Shown in pieces: positions 27,878-35,496 of a stretch of 53,917 nucleotides of DNA. Each line of letters opens with the position of its first letter. The first letter of the stretch is position 1. The notes beneath the pieces were generated by a model. It saw only the letters and a program-made list of their open reading frames with translations, did not search any database and was not told where the DNA came from. The stretch is from an uncultured Acidobacteriota bacterium (GTDB lineage Bacteria > Acidobacteriota > CAIWXX01). A program made the position numbers and the translations under genes. The DNA is taken from assembly GCA_903916735.1 (NCBI GenBank), contig CAIWXX010000092.1:1-53917 (forward strand). The letters run 5' to 3'.

Positions 27878-30800
27878 CTATTCTCCGCGGCCCCCCTGGC
27901 ATGTCGTCTCTTCCAGAAGCCTGGGTTGATGCGAGACACGTTGAGGCTTCATTTCCGCCGGCTTCATTTTGACATCATCCAGAAATCCGATCCAATCAAC
28001 AGTGAGTGAGCAGGCGCCGGCGTCGGTTTCGACCTTCCCGCGAAGGACATAGGGTTTGACACGCGACAACATGTGGCAGAACCGGCGATAGGCATCGGGG
28101 AAGAAAATGGTCTCGTAGATGGCGGTTGTGTCTTCGAAGCTGACGAACTCCATCGGCTCTTCCTTCTTTGTGTACACAAGCTTGGATGTGACGAGCCAGC
28201 CGATCATCGTGACGCGCCGGCCCGTGTGGCGATGCATCTCGGATGCCGGCACGTACGAGAGCTGTCGGAGCACTTCGCGATGGAGTTCCAGAGGGTGGCG
28301 GCTGATTAAAAAGTCCAGGGTCTCGATTTCATGACGAAGGAGTGTATGCGCGTCATATTCATGGCAGTTGCCGGTTGTCGGTTCCCAGTTCCCAGCTTCT
28401 CTGGGAACGCTCTGTCTGGGAGCTGGTAACTGAGAACCGGAAATTTCTTCAAAAAGTCCCGGTTGATGAATCTGCGGCTTCTCGCGCGCCATGAGCTCAT
28501 ACAGCCTCCACATCATGGCCGGGCGTGTCATGCCGAATGAATCGAGACAACCGGCCTTGATGAGGATCTTCACGTCGGAAGGCGGGATGTGCATCCGGTT
28601 CATAAATTCATCAAAACTCCGAAAAGGCCCGTTTTTCCGCCGTTCGGCGACAATCTGCTCGGCCGATGTTCTGTTGAGGGACTTGAGTTGCATGAGGCCG
28701 ACGCGAACCCAACCACGGTCGGAGTTGCCAGTTGCCGGTCCCCAGTTCCCCGTCTCTTTTGAGACGTTTTGACTACTGAGAACTGGGAACTGAGAACTGG
28801 CAACTTCTCTGCAATGAGAATGGCTCAATCCTGTATACGCGATCTCACTTTCATTCACATCAGGAGGCAATACCTGCAGTCCCATCCGCCGCGCCTCGCT
28901 GACATAAGCAAATGCCGAATAATACCCACCCTGGTTTGAAATCACGGAGGCAATGAATTCTGCCGGGTAGTGCGCTCGCAAGTAGGCACTCTTGAAGCTC
29001 ACCATCGCATAGCTCGCGCTGTGCGGCTTGCAGAAGCTGTAGCCGCTGAACGAAAGGATCTGCTCCCAGATCTGCCGGATAACGGCACTCGGCACACCTC
29101 GCTCCCGCGCGCCCTGGAGGAACTGCTGATAGTAATCCCTGAGCTTCTTCTCGCGGTGTTTCTTCGTCAAAATCTTCCGAAGCTGATCGCCGTCGTATGC
29201 CGAAAAACCCGCCAGCGCCATCGCGATTTGTGTGACGTGTTCCTGATAGATCATCACACCGTAGGTCTCGTCGAGCACCGGCTGGAGCAACGAGTGCATG
29301 TGCTGCCATTTCTCGCCGTGCATCCTCCGCACGAAGATATGAATGAACTTATTCGACGCCGGCCGGATGATCGATGTCGCCATCACGAGATGCTCAAAAA
29401 TGTCCTTCTCCTCGTAGCCGGGATAGCGGTTGTCGCCCCACATCTTCTTTAATAACAGGCGCGTCGCCGGCGATTCGATGTAAAAGCATCCCATGGTATC
29501 GCCTTGCTGGATCAGCCGGCATGTGGCCGGATCGTCAGCGGGACGCCAGCGGCCAATGTCGAACTCGTCGAAGCAGTTCTTAGTTCCCAGTTGCCGGTTC
29601 TCAGCAGGAGGAGCCGCGGAGTCACTTAGAACTGAGAACTGAGAACCGAGAGCTCCGTTTCTGCGAACCGCCGCCATGGCATCGCGGATGACGGCCAGAC
29701 TGCGATTGCCGAGCAGGTCGATCTTGACGAGTCCCGCGTCCTCAGTCTGATCCTTTTCCCATTGAATGACCTGTAACCCCTTGGGAGCGATCTCGACCGG
29801 CACATATTTGCGAATTTCATCAGGGACGATGACAACACCACCGCAGTGCAGAGAAATGTACCGGAAGTGCCCGGACAGCCGCCGCGCCGTATCGATGATC
29901 TCCGGCCACGGAGGTGAGAGTTGAAGATCCTTGAATAGCGGGTGGCGTGAGATCGCATCGAACGGCACGTCTTCATACCAGAGCTGCCCCATGCGGCTCG
30001 TGATCCTGCCGATCTCGGCATCCGGCATCCCGTACACCTTGGCGACTTCGCGGATGGCCGCTCGTGCCTGGAGCGACGGGTGATTCGCCACCATCGCACA
30101 CCGCTGATTTCCGAATTTTGAGAAAACGTAGTCGAGTATCCGATCGCGTTCATCCCACGCAAAATCCACGTCGATGTCCGGAGGATCCACGCGTCCCGGA
30201 TTCAGAAACCGTTCGAAAAAGAGATTGTGCCGGATCGGATCGACGTCGGTAATGCGAAGCGTGTAGCTCACGATCGAAGCCGCCGCGCTGCCGCGCCCGC
30301 AGGTGAGGCTGCTTTCTTTGACGATATCCTGGACGAGCAAAAAATAGTGAATGAAACGCTTCTGGCGAATGATGGCGAGCTCATATTCGATTCTGGCCGT
30401 GACAACCGGCGTCAGTTCACCATAGCGCCGGCGCGCTCCGTCAAACGTCATCTGCCGCAGCAATCGATACGCTTCTTCATCATTCAGTGACCGGTAGGCA
30501 GGGAAGATCGTCTCGCGAAAATCCCAGTCGCGCTTGCAAGAAGAGGCAACCGTGAGCGTGTTGTCGATCGCATGCGGAGCGTGAGGGAAGGATTCGGCCA
30601 TCTCGGCCGGCGTTGTCAGATACCCGCGCTCGGTTGCGACATCCTCGGGGCGCAGCCGTGAGAGGCGAGTGTTGAGCTGGATCGCGCGAAGGAATCTGTG
30701 GAAATAATAATCCTCCGGCCTCAGAAAGCGCACACGATTCGTGGCGAGTGGGGGAAGACTCAGCTGCTTGCTCAACGCATAGGCCTGATGTGCAAGGTAA

Positions 30801-31222
30801 CCGGGTGACATCTCAGCGTAGAGATCTTCAGAGCCGCCTCGCTTGAGCTTCGACAGCACTATGGCATCGTCGGTCGCTACGATCAGCCCGTCCCGCCATC
30901 GAGAAATGGCCGGTGCCAGATCAAAAGCCGGATCGCAATGCTTCTCCGAAATGATCCGGCAGAGATTGGAATAGCCGGTGGAATTCTTTACGAGCAAAAG
31001 CGCGCGGTGCCCGCCGTGCACAATCTCACTCCCGACAATCGGTTCGATGCCAGCCTCGCGCGCCGCCTGCAGGAAGAAGACGATTCCATAGAGACCATTG
31101 GTGTCGGTGAGCGCGATCATTCGATAGCCCATTTCCACAGCCCCCGCAACCAGATCGTGAGGTGACGCGACGCCTTCCATTTTGCTGTAGGAGGAGTGGA
31201 TGTTGAGGTGAATGAAGCGCAT
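27878..31222 (-). CDS. dnaE2: error-prone DNA polymerase III alpha subunit (DnaE2 type)
   Basis: 1114 aa; family members are usually somewhat shorter. The N-terminal PHP domain (HLNIHSSYSK, ALTDTNGLYG) is followed by the polymerase core with GRGSAAASIVSY and the catalytic PDIDVDF (about 345-351), KIDLLGNRSL, YQEHVTQIAMALAGFS, then FSGYSFCKPHSASYA and C-terminal HhH and OB-fold regions. It performs translesion synthesis with ImuB. Three hairpin repeats encode in-frame peptides of about 27-30 residues near positions 521-549, 805-833 and 925-953, probably surface loops. The start is ATG 31222; its RBS region (GGAACTGGGAACTAAC) is itself heptad-repeat sequence. It sits downstream of imuB and an unknown gene. 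Confidence 0.9.
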   Translation of the reverse strand: MRFIHLNIHSSYSKMEGVASPHDLVAGAVEMGYRMIALTDTNGLYGIVFFLQAAREAGIEPIVGSEIVHGGHRALLLVKNSTGYSNLCRIISEKHCDPAFDLAPAISRWRDGLIVATDDAIVLSKLKRGGSEDLYAEMSPGYLAHQAYALSKQLSLPPLATNRVRFLRPEDYYFHRFLRAIQLNTRLSRLRPEDVATERGYLTTPAEMAESFPHAPHAIDNTLTVASSCKRDWDFRETIFPAYRSLNDEEAYRLLRQMTFDGARRRYGELTPVVTARIEYELAIIRQKRFIHYFLLVQDIVKESSLTCGRGSAAASIVSYTLRITDVDPIRHNLFFERFLNPGRVDPPDIDVDFAWDERDRILDYVFSKFGNQRCAMVANHPSLQARAAIREVAKVYGMPDAEIGRITSRMGQLWYEDVPFDAISRHPLFKDLQLSPPWPEIIDTARRLSGHFRYISLHCGGVVIVPDEIRKYVPVEIAPKGLQVIQWEKDQTEDAGLVKIDLLGNRSLAVIRDAMAAVRRNGALGSQFSVLSDSAAPPAENRQLGTKNCFDEFDIGRWRPADDPATCRLIQQGDTMGCFYIESPATRLLLKKMWGDNRYPGYEEKDIFEHLVMATSIIRPASNKFIHIFVRRMHGEKWQHMHSLLQPVLDETYGVMIYQEHVTQIAMALAGFSAYDGDQLRKILTKKHREKKLRDYYQQFLQGARERGVPSAVIRQIWEQILSFSGYSFCKPHSASYAMVSFKSAYLRAHYPAEFIASVISNQGGYYSAFAYVSEARRMGLQVLPPDVNESEIAYTGLSHSHCREVASSQFPVLSSQNVSKETGNWGPATGNSDRGWVRVGLMQLKSLNRTSAEQIVAERRKNGPFRSFDEFMNRMHIPPSDVKILIKAGCLDSFGMTRPAMMWRLYELMAREKPQIHQPGLFEEISGSQLPAPRQSVPREAGNWEPTTGNCHEYDAHTLLRHEIETLDFLISRHPLELHREVLRQLSYVPASEMHRHTGRRVTMIGWLVTSKLVYTKKEEPMEFVSFEDTTAIYETIFFPDAYRRFCHMLSRVKPYVLRGKVETDAGACSLTVDWIGFLDDVKMKPAEMKPQRVSHQPRLLEETTCQGGRGE
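28364..28440. repeat. heptad-repeat hairpin within dnaE2 (copy 3)
   Basis: Arms built from AGTTCCC/GGTTCCC-type heptads (28364-28398) and their inverse (28402-28440) are inserted in frame, encoding SQLPAPRQ...AGNWEPTTGN near residues 925-953. Confidence 0.75.
28723..28806. repeat. heptad-repeat hairpin within dnaE2 (copy 2)
   Basis: The best-preserved copy. Left arm 28723-28755 carries AGTTGCC/AGTTCCC units and right arm 28777-28806 the inverse (GAACTGG GAACTGA GAACTGG), around a GTCTC...GAGAC core. It is translated in frame as SSQFPVLSSQ...TGNWGPATGN. Confidence 0.85.
29576..29655. repeat. heptad-repeat hairpin within dnaE2 (copy 1)
   Basis: Left arm TTAGTTCCCAGTTGCCGGTT and right arm of GAACTGA/GAACCGA units surround a short G+C spacer. 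It encodes GSQFSVLSDSAAPPAENRQL near residues 521-549 without breaking the frame. Confidence 0.8.
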
Positions 31223-31223
31223 G

Positions 31224-31238
31224 TTAGTTCCCAGTTCC
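31224..31238. repeat. heptad half-site upstream of dnaE2
   Basis: TAGTTCCCAGTTCC lies directly before the dnaE2 ATG on the opposite strand and is inverted relative to the heptads at 31552-31585. The pair brackets the four-helix-bundle fragment and one copy of the 225-bp repeat. Confidence 0.65.
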
Positions 31239-31461
31239 TAACGCGGCAGAGCCGCAACCAACGAAGGTGGCTTCGACAACCATCGCACCCGAACCTCTCA
31301 GGAATGCAGGAAGAGAGGAAAGCAGGAACGGATTTTGATATCGACCAGTGGTGATTCCATAAACCATTCCTGCATTCCTTAAGTTTCCTGAGATGAATTC
31401 ACACTTCTGCATGACCACAACTTTTGCCATTTTGTGCACAGATGTCACCTGTTAGACACTA
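31238..31461 (-). repeat. dispersed repeat A, copy 1 (about 224 bp)
   Basis: Read on the minus strand it runs from TAGTGTCTAA (31461) to GCCGCGTTAG (31238). It shares with copies at 34195, 37215 and 47244 the blocks AAAATGGCAA, GGAATGCAGGAATGG, CCGTTCCTGCTTTC, CTTCCTGCATTCCTGAGAGG, GGGTGCGATG and GGTTGCGGCTNTGCCGCGTTAG. The centre is an imperfect inverted repeat. It interrupts the four-helix-bundle gene. Confidence 0.85.
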
Positions 31462-31535
31462 GTTATCGTGTAAATCTTTACGACTAATTCCACTGCCTTC
31501 TGCCAGACTAGTAATTCCTTGTAATGCTTTTTCAT
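31452..31535 (-). pseudogene. truncated four-helix-bundle (S23/IVP-like) protein gene
   Basis: From ATG 31535, with a strong GGAG RBS at about 31542, 27 codons read MKKHYKELLVWQKAVELVVKIYTITSV. KELxVWQKAxxLVxxIY is the hallmark N-terminus of the four-helix-bundle family (23S rRNA intervening-sequence proteins, relatives of the Avd accessory protein). The family is normally about 115-130 aa. Here the gene ends at the boundary of repeat A, whose TAGTGTCTAA supplies the last codons and the stop. Heptad repeats lie on both sides. Confidence 0.75.
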
Positions 31536-31536
31536 T

Positions 31537-32001
31537 TCATCTCCTTTCCAATAACTGAGAACTGAGGACCGGCAACTGGGAACTGTCATCAAAACTGCAC
31601 CGTAACCATTTTCCATCTCGCCACACAAAATCCGCCTTGTCGATAAGATCTGTTTGTTGGACTTCGTTCCGCATATCATCTGCGTCCCGGCCGGCAAACG
31701 AGATGACCGTCACGTGAGGGCCGGCTTGGTCATCTTCCTGAAACAGATAAATCTTTTTACCCCAGCCGTTGTAAAAAACATTCCTGGTTTTCAGAACGCG
31801 GGAGACAAAGAGCCTTTTCGCATCGGCCGCCGCCGGGTTCTTCATGCAGGTCGCCCCGATGTACTCCATGTGAACGCGTGTCACGTTCGCCAACACCCGG
31901 TCACGACAGTGCAGCGCACATCGCGTGGCCATCGGAGCAAGAGAGAGCGTTGCAAGGACACAGGCACTCAGACGAATCATGATGGATCTGTTCACGCACA
32001 T
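31537..32001 (-). CDS. unknown signal-peptide protein in the mutagenesis cassette
   Basis: 154 aa. The start ATG 32001 (GAGG 5 nt upstream) lies inside the end of imuB, overlapping it by 10 nt, so translation is coupled. Residues about 8-26 (MIRLSACVLATLSLAPMA) look like a signal peptide or membrane anchor. The mature part has a few Cys (CALHC, TCMKN) and a beta-rich central section (KKIYLFQEDDQAGPHVTVISFAGRDADD). The last 20 residues (SSQLPVLSSQ...) come from heptad-repeat DNA, so the natural C-terminus may be lost. No family is recognised. It sits where some imuB-dnaE2 cassettes are contiguous; a role in mutagenesis is inferred from position only. Confidence 0.6.
   Translation of the reverse strand: MCVNRSIMIRLSACVLATLSLAPMATRCALHCRDRVLANVTRVHMEYIGATCMKNPAAADAKRLFVSRVLKTRNVFYNGWGKKIYLFQEDDQAGPHVTVISFAGRDADDMRNEVQQTDLIDKADFVWRDGKWLRCSFDDSSQLPVLSSQLLERR
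31552..31585. repeat. heptad repeats downstream of the unknown gene's body
   Basis: TAACTGAGAACTGAGGACCGGCAACTGGGAACTG is a run of AACTGAG/AACTGGG-type heptads. It is inverted relative to the half-site at 31224-31238 and codes for the C-terminus of the preceding unknown protein. Confidence 0.75.
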
Positions 32002-33383
32002 AGGGACCTCATTTCTGATGACAGAGGGGATCTTTCACGAGGCGCTTGTTGGAGGAGGGATACTTGGAATGGGAGCTGAAGCGGGGGTGCGGAGGAGCCG
32101 AGGAGCGGAGGAGTTGCCGGTACCACCTTCACCTCTGCTCCTCGGCACCTCTGCCCCTCCGCATCCGCTATGGCTTCCTTTTTTTTTACAGCGCCGGGAG
32201 GGACCCGCCCGAACCGGACCGCTGCATATCCATGCTTTCCGCGGATCCGGTCGAGTGCTTCGAGCAAGCCGCTGTGCCGTACAGAAACGTCATCCGATTC
32301 CTCATCGAAATCCAGATCAAGCTGCCTCGGCCTTTTTTCGGCATGCGCGAATGACACCTTCATGTGACGGACCCGTGTACGCCGTTCATTGGCCTTGAAA
32401 TAGAGTTTTTCGATCACTGCGTACAGATCGAAATCCTGGAAAGACGGGATTGGCAGGTCTGCACGGCGCGTCGTTTCAACTCCATCCGAGTATCGCACCG
32501 TCAGTGTCGCATCGCCGGCCCGCAGTTCGGCGGTACGCATCCGGGCCGCGATCTGTTCGACAAGCGAGTAGAGATGGCCGAGGAGCACCCGGTCGTCGTT
32601 TGTGTCTTCGGCCAGCGTGATCTCATCGGCACTGGCCGGCCGGCGCACGGGCGGGCGGACGGGATCGAGGTCGAGCCCAAGAGCGCGCTGATGCAGGACG
32701 ATCGCAAATGCACCGAAGATCATCCGTAAATGGGGGAGGGAGATCGTGGCGATTTCCCCGATGAGCTTCACGTTCAGATCATCAAAGAGCGTCCGCACAC
32801 GGGCATCCCCAACGCCCGGCAGCAGACGGACGCTGAGCGGCGCAATGAAAGATGCTTCATTCCCACGCTCGACATCGATAATCCTTCGAGGAGGCACTGT
32901 GCGAGCCGCGATGCGCGAAACCAGCTTGTTGGCGGCGATTCCCAACGACGCTCTCATCGTCATGCCCCGCTCGAGTTCCTTCTCGACCCGCCACGCCACG
33001 TCCCGCGGCGGCCCGAAAAGTCTCCGGCTGCCGCTCATGTCCAGAAAAATATGTCCCGGCGCGTGCGGTTCCCAGAGCGGTGTGAACTGCGCCACCAGCA
33101 TCCCCAGCGCGCTTGAGGCCTTCTCATAGAGACCTGGGTTCGGCGAGATGACCGTGAGTCCCCGGCAGATCCTCAACGCCACGCCCAATGTCATCCCTTC
33201 CGAAATCCCCTCGGCCCGCGCCTCCCGCGACACTTCCAGCAGCGGCGAACGAGATGAGTGGGGGAGAGCAACGGCAACGGGCCGCTCTCGCAGTCGCGGC
33301 GCACCAACGCGCTCCACTTCGATCCGAAAGGAGGAGACGTTGAGATAGAGGATATCGCGGGTGAACATATAACGCTTCTTCAA
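31992..33383 (-). CDS. imuB: ImuB-like Y-family polymerase paralogue, catalytically degenerate
   Basis: 463 aa. Y-family palm and little-finger architecture, but the first catalytic Asp is Asn15 (ILYLNVSSFRIEVE) and the second pair is D115-M116 (HIFLDMSGSRRLFG) instead of Asp-Glu. This is as in ImuB, which recruits DnaE2 without synthesising DNA itself. A beta-clamp-binding-like QLDLDF sits at about 354-359. The conserved region ends at about 393 (AAVRFGR). The following 70 residues are encoded by a purine-rich hairpin repeat (TPPLLGSSAPPLQ) and are probably acquired. The start is TTG 33383 or ATG 33368. It overlaps the downstream unknown gene. No ImuA/RecA-like gene is present. Confidence 0.85.
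   Translation of the reverse strand: MKKRYMFTRDILYLNVSSFRIEVERVGAPRLRERPVAVALPHSSRSPLLEVSREARAEGISEGMTLGVALRICRGLTVISPNPGLYEKASSALGMLVAQFTPLWEPHAPGHIFLDMSGSRRLFGPPRDVAWRVEKELERGMTMRASLGIAANKLVSRIAARTVPPRRIIDVERGNEASFIAPLSVRLLPGVGDARVRTLFDDLNVKLIGEIATISLPHLRMIFGAFAIVLHQRALGLDLDPVRPPVRRPASADEITLAEDTNDDRVLLGHLYSLVEQIAARMRTAELRAGDATLTVRYSDGVETTRRADLPIPSFQDFDLYAVIEKLYFKANERRTRVRHMKVSFAHAEKRPRQLDLDFDEESDDVSVRHSGLLEALDRIRGKHGYAAVRFGRVPPGAVKKKEAIADAEGQRCRGAEVKVVPATPPLLGSSAPPLQLPFQVSLLQQAPRERSPLSSEMRSLCA
32085..32166. repeat. GGAGGAGC-type hairpin repeat forming the ImuB tail
   Basis: Left arm 32085-32113 and right arm 32138-32166 are an imperfect 29-nt inverted repeat made of GGAGGAG/CGAGGAG units, about 80 percent paired. 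It lies in the 3' end of imuB, downstream of the conserved domain. Confidence 0.75.
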
Positions 33384-33483
33384 TGTGGGAGCAGATCAAA
33401 AATTTTTGCAGACAATGCAAGAAATTCGATGGAAACTTTGTAGACATCTAATTTTTCGTGGGCGAGCATGTCAGTTCTCGACG

Positions 33484-33504
33484 ACGTCTACGTTCACGTC
33501 TACG
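33484..33504. repeat. direct repeat ACGTCTACG x2
   Basis: ACGTCTACG at 33484-33492 and 33496-33504 lies in the lexA-imuB gap. It resembles the ACGTTTACG hexamer repeat at 3297-3343, so it may belong to the same small repeat family. Confidence 0.5.
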
Positions 33505-33536
33505 ATTTTTAAGATAGTTATCATGGTTTCCCTCTT

Positions 33537-34148
33537 TCACCTGACATACCGCACCACACCCACCAGAATCCCCTGGATCTCGACATCCGATGCACTCACC
33601 ACGATCGGCATCATTGCCGCGTTCGCCGGGCGAAGCTCGATTCTCCCATCACCGCGCGGATGGAATTTCTTCACAGTGGCGGCATGCCGATTGAGCAACG
33701 CAACGACTGTCTGCCCGGTTTCAGCCGTTGATTGCCTCCGCACAACGATGTAATCACCATCCACGATACCTTCCTCGATCATCGAATCCCCCTTCACTTT
33801 CAAAACGAAGTTTTCGCCCTTCGCAACCATGGGCGAAGGTACTTCGAATGCATCGAGCTCCTCGATGGCTTCGATTGGTTTGCCGGCGGCGATCGTTCCG
33901 ACAAGCGGCAAGAAAGAAGAGGAGGACTCGCCGGCACCGACAACTTCAATCGCGCGTTTCTGATTCCACGCCATTTTGATGTAACCGTGAGCCACGAGCC
34001 GCCGCAGATAATTCTGCACCGTCCCAAGTGACCGGAATCCGAAATGCTGTGCCATCTCCTCCTGGCTCGGGACCATGCCATTAACCTGCTGAAAATCAAT
34101 GATGTAATCGAGAATTTTCTTCTGTTTGGGCGTCAAGCTTCTTTTCAT
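33537..34148 (-). CDS. lexA: LexA repressor
   Basis: 203 aa from ATG 34148 (MKRSLTPKQKKILDYI, the classical LexA start); an in-frame ATG at 34154 directly abuts the -10 box. N-terminal winged helix with SQEEMAQHFGFRSLGTVQNYLRRL. The C-terminal S24 peptidase domain has the Ala-Gly cleavage site in GTIAAGKP, Ser in GDSMIEEGI and Lys in ATVKKFH. It represses SOS genes and is cleaved on RecA activation. It lies upstream of imuB and dnaE2 on the same strand, with 153 bp before imuB. Confidence 0.95.
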   Translation of the reverse strand: MKRSLTPKQKKILDYIIDFQQVNGMVPSQEEMAQHFGFRSLGTVQNYLRRLVAHGYIKMAWNQKRAIEVVGAGESSSSFLPLVGTIAAGKPIEAIEELDAFEVPSPMVAKGENFVLKVKGDSMIEEGIVDGDYIVVRRQSTAETGQTVVALLNRHAATVKKFHPRGDGRIELRPANAAMMPIVVSASDVEIQGILVGVVRYVR

Positions 34149-34154
34149 ATCCAT

Positions 34155-34183
34155 AATATAAGCGTAAGTTTTGCGTAAGTCAA
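34155..34183 (-). promoter_or_regulatory. lexA promoter, predicting a leaderless mRNA
   Basis: TTGACT (34183-34178) and TATATT (34160-34155) are separated by exactly 17 nt. The start site 7 nt beyond the -10 box falls on the A of ATG 34148, so the transcript would have no leader. Confidence 0.75.
34162..34180 (-). promoter_or_regulatory. candidate LexA operator (direct repeat ACTTACGC)
   Basis: ACTTACGC occurs twice with an 11-nt period (one helical turn) within the lexA promoter spacer, overlapping the -35 box. It is a direct repeat, not the CTGT-N8-ACAG or GAAC-N4-GTTC palindromes. Autoregulation is inferred from location. I did not see the same repeat upstream of imuB. Confidence 0.55.
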
Positions 34184-34194
34184 GAGAGAGGGAT

Positions 34195-34424
34195 TAGTGT
34201 CTAAACGGCGAAATGTCGACACGAAATGGCAAGAACTTCGGAACATGCAAGATCCCATCCGAACCTTTGAGGAATGCAGGAAGTAAGGAAACCAGGAACG
34301 AACCGACCATTGCCAGCACACTACCTTCCGTTCCTGTATTCCTCCCTTCCTGACTTCCTGAGAGGTCTGGAGTCCCTCTGTGATGCGGCCACCGTCTTTG
34401 GTTCTGGCTCCGCCAGGTTTTAGG
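34195..34424 (+). repeat. dispersed repeat A, copy 2 (about 230 bp)
   Basis: It runs from TAGTGTCTAA to a diverged GGTTCTGGCTCCGCCAGG-TTTTAG end, with the central GGAATGCAGGAAG and TTCCTGACTTCCTGAGAGG blocks. It is the most diverged copy and begins 12 nt upstream of the lexA -35 box. Confidence 0.75.
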
Positions 34425-34546
34425 GGATAGGGGCTGAACTAGGTCGTCCTGATGAGGCAATAAGGTATTGATTTTTTGGTGGTTCGGTAGGTATATGCTA
34501 CTGATGCTATTCGTTTCGGCATGCTAAAATATTTGGTGACCCTAAT

Positions 34547-35491
34547 ATGACTAGCAATTTTGAGCCGACGTATCTGAAGCTCCTAGGCAGCGGAGAGCTC
34601 GAAGAGCGCGTTCACGTGGCATTCGAACACATGCGTTGTTGCCATCTCTGTCCTAACCGTTGCGGAGTCAATCGCTTTGAGACATGCCGGGGAGCGGCTT
34701 GCGGAACCAGCGAACAGGCAATCATTAATAGCCACGGTCCCCACCTGGGCGAGGAGGATCCTCTGCGCGGCTCGAATGGATCAGGAACCATCTTCTTCAG
34801 TCGCTGCAATTTAAGATGCATTTTTTGCCAGAATTGGGAGATCAGCCAGTGTGGGCTGGGGCAGGTATGCACGCCCGATGAAATCGCATCGATGATGTTG
34901 GAACTGCAGGCAAGTGAATGCCATAACATCAATCTCGTGAGCCCGAGCCATGTGATAGCGCCAATCTTGGCGGCGCTTCTCATTGCGGCTCGCGAAGGCC
35001 TCCGGTTGCCGATTGTCTATAACAGTGGCGGGTACGATAGCCTGGAAGCATTGGCACTGCTCGACGGCATTGTCGATATCTATATGCCTGATGCGAAATA
35101 CGGCGATTCAATCATTGCGGGAAAGTACTCGGGCATCAAGGATTATGTCGAAGTCAATCGTGCCGCGATCAAGGAGATGCACCGGCAGGTCGGAGATTTG
35201 ATGCAGGATTCGCAAGGGATCGCCATGCGTGGGCTGCTGATCAGGCATCTGATCCTTCCTGATGGGCTGGCAGGTACGAAAGAAGTCCTCTCGTTTGTCC
35301 GCCACGAAATCTCTCCGCATACATATATCAATCTGATGGATCAGTACCATCCATGCTATCGAGCCGATGAAGATCCCGCGCTTAATCGCCGGATCATTTC
35401 TTCTGAGTACAGGACAGCCGTCAAGATCGCTCAGGAACTCGGCCTCACGCGTTTGGATTCACACTGGCGCGGCATGATGCAGAGACGGTAG
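34547..35491 (+). CDS. radical SAM protein of the PflA/PflX type
   Basis: 314 aa. The radical-SAM [4Fe-4S] motif is C87-x3-C91-x2-C94 (CNLRCIFC), followed by QNWEIS as in pyruvate-formate-lyase-activating-enzyme homologues. An N-terminal Cys-rich segment (C31, C32, C35, C39, C47, C52) may hold a further metal site. The C-terminal half contains NSGGYDS, IYMPDAKYGD and RHLILPDGLAGT typical of the family. The substrate glycyl-radical or other target is unknown. It stands alone on the plus strand and ends 5 bp before a convergent small gene. Confidence 0.88.
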   Translation: MTSNFEPTYLKLLGSGELEERVHVAFEHMRCCHLCPNRCGVNRFETCRGAACGTSEQAIINSHGPHLGEEDPLRGSNGSGTIFFSRCNLRCIFCQNWEISQCGLGQVCTPDEIASMMLELQASECHNINLVSPSHVIAPILAALLIAAREGLRLPIVYNSGGYDSLEALALLDGIVDIYMPDAKYGDSIIAGKYSGIKDYVEVNRAAIKEMHRQVGDLMQDSQGIAMRGLLIRHLILPDGLAGTKEVLSFVRHEISPHTYINLMDQYHPCYRADEDPALNRRIISSEYRTAVKIAQELGLTRLDSHWRGMMQRR

Positions 35492-35496
35492 CCCAT

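Noticed and set aside
28364-29655. Heptad repeats considered as a CRISPR array
   Set aside because: Units are 7 nt, form inverted arms, have no spacers of constant length and no cas genes are nearby.
31224-31448. 74-codon frame of repeat A copy 1 as an ordinary gene
   Set aside because: It lies wholly within the repeat and is shared with copy 4; it is treated as part of the repeat and its coding status left to the finding.
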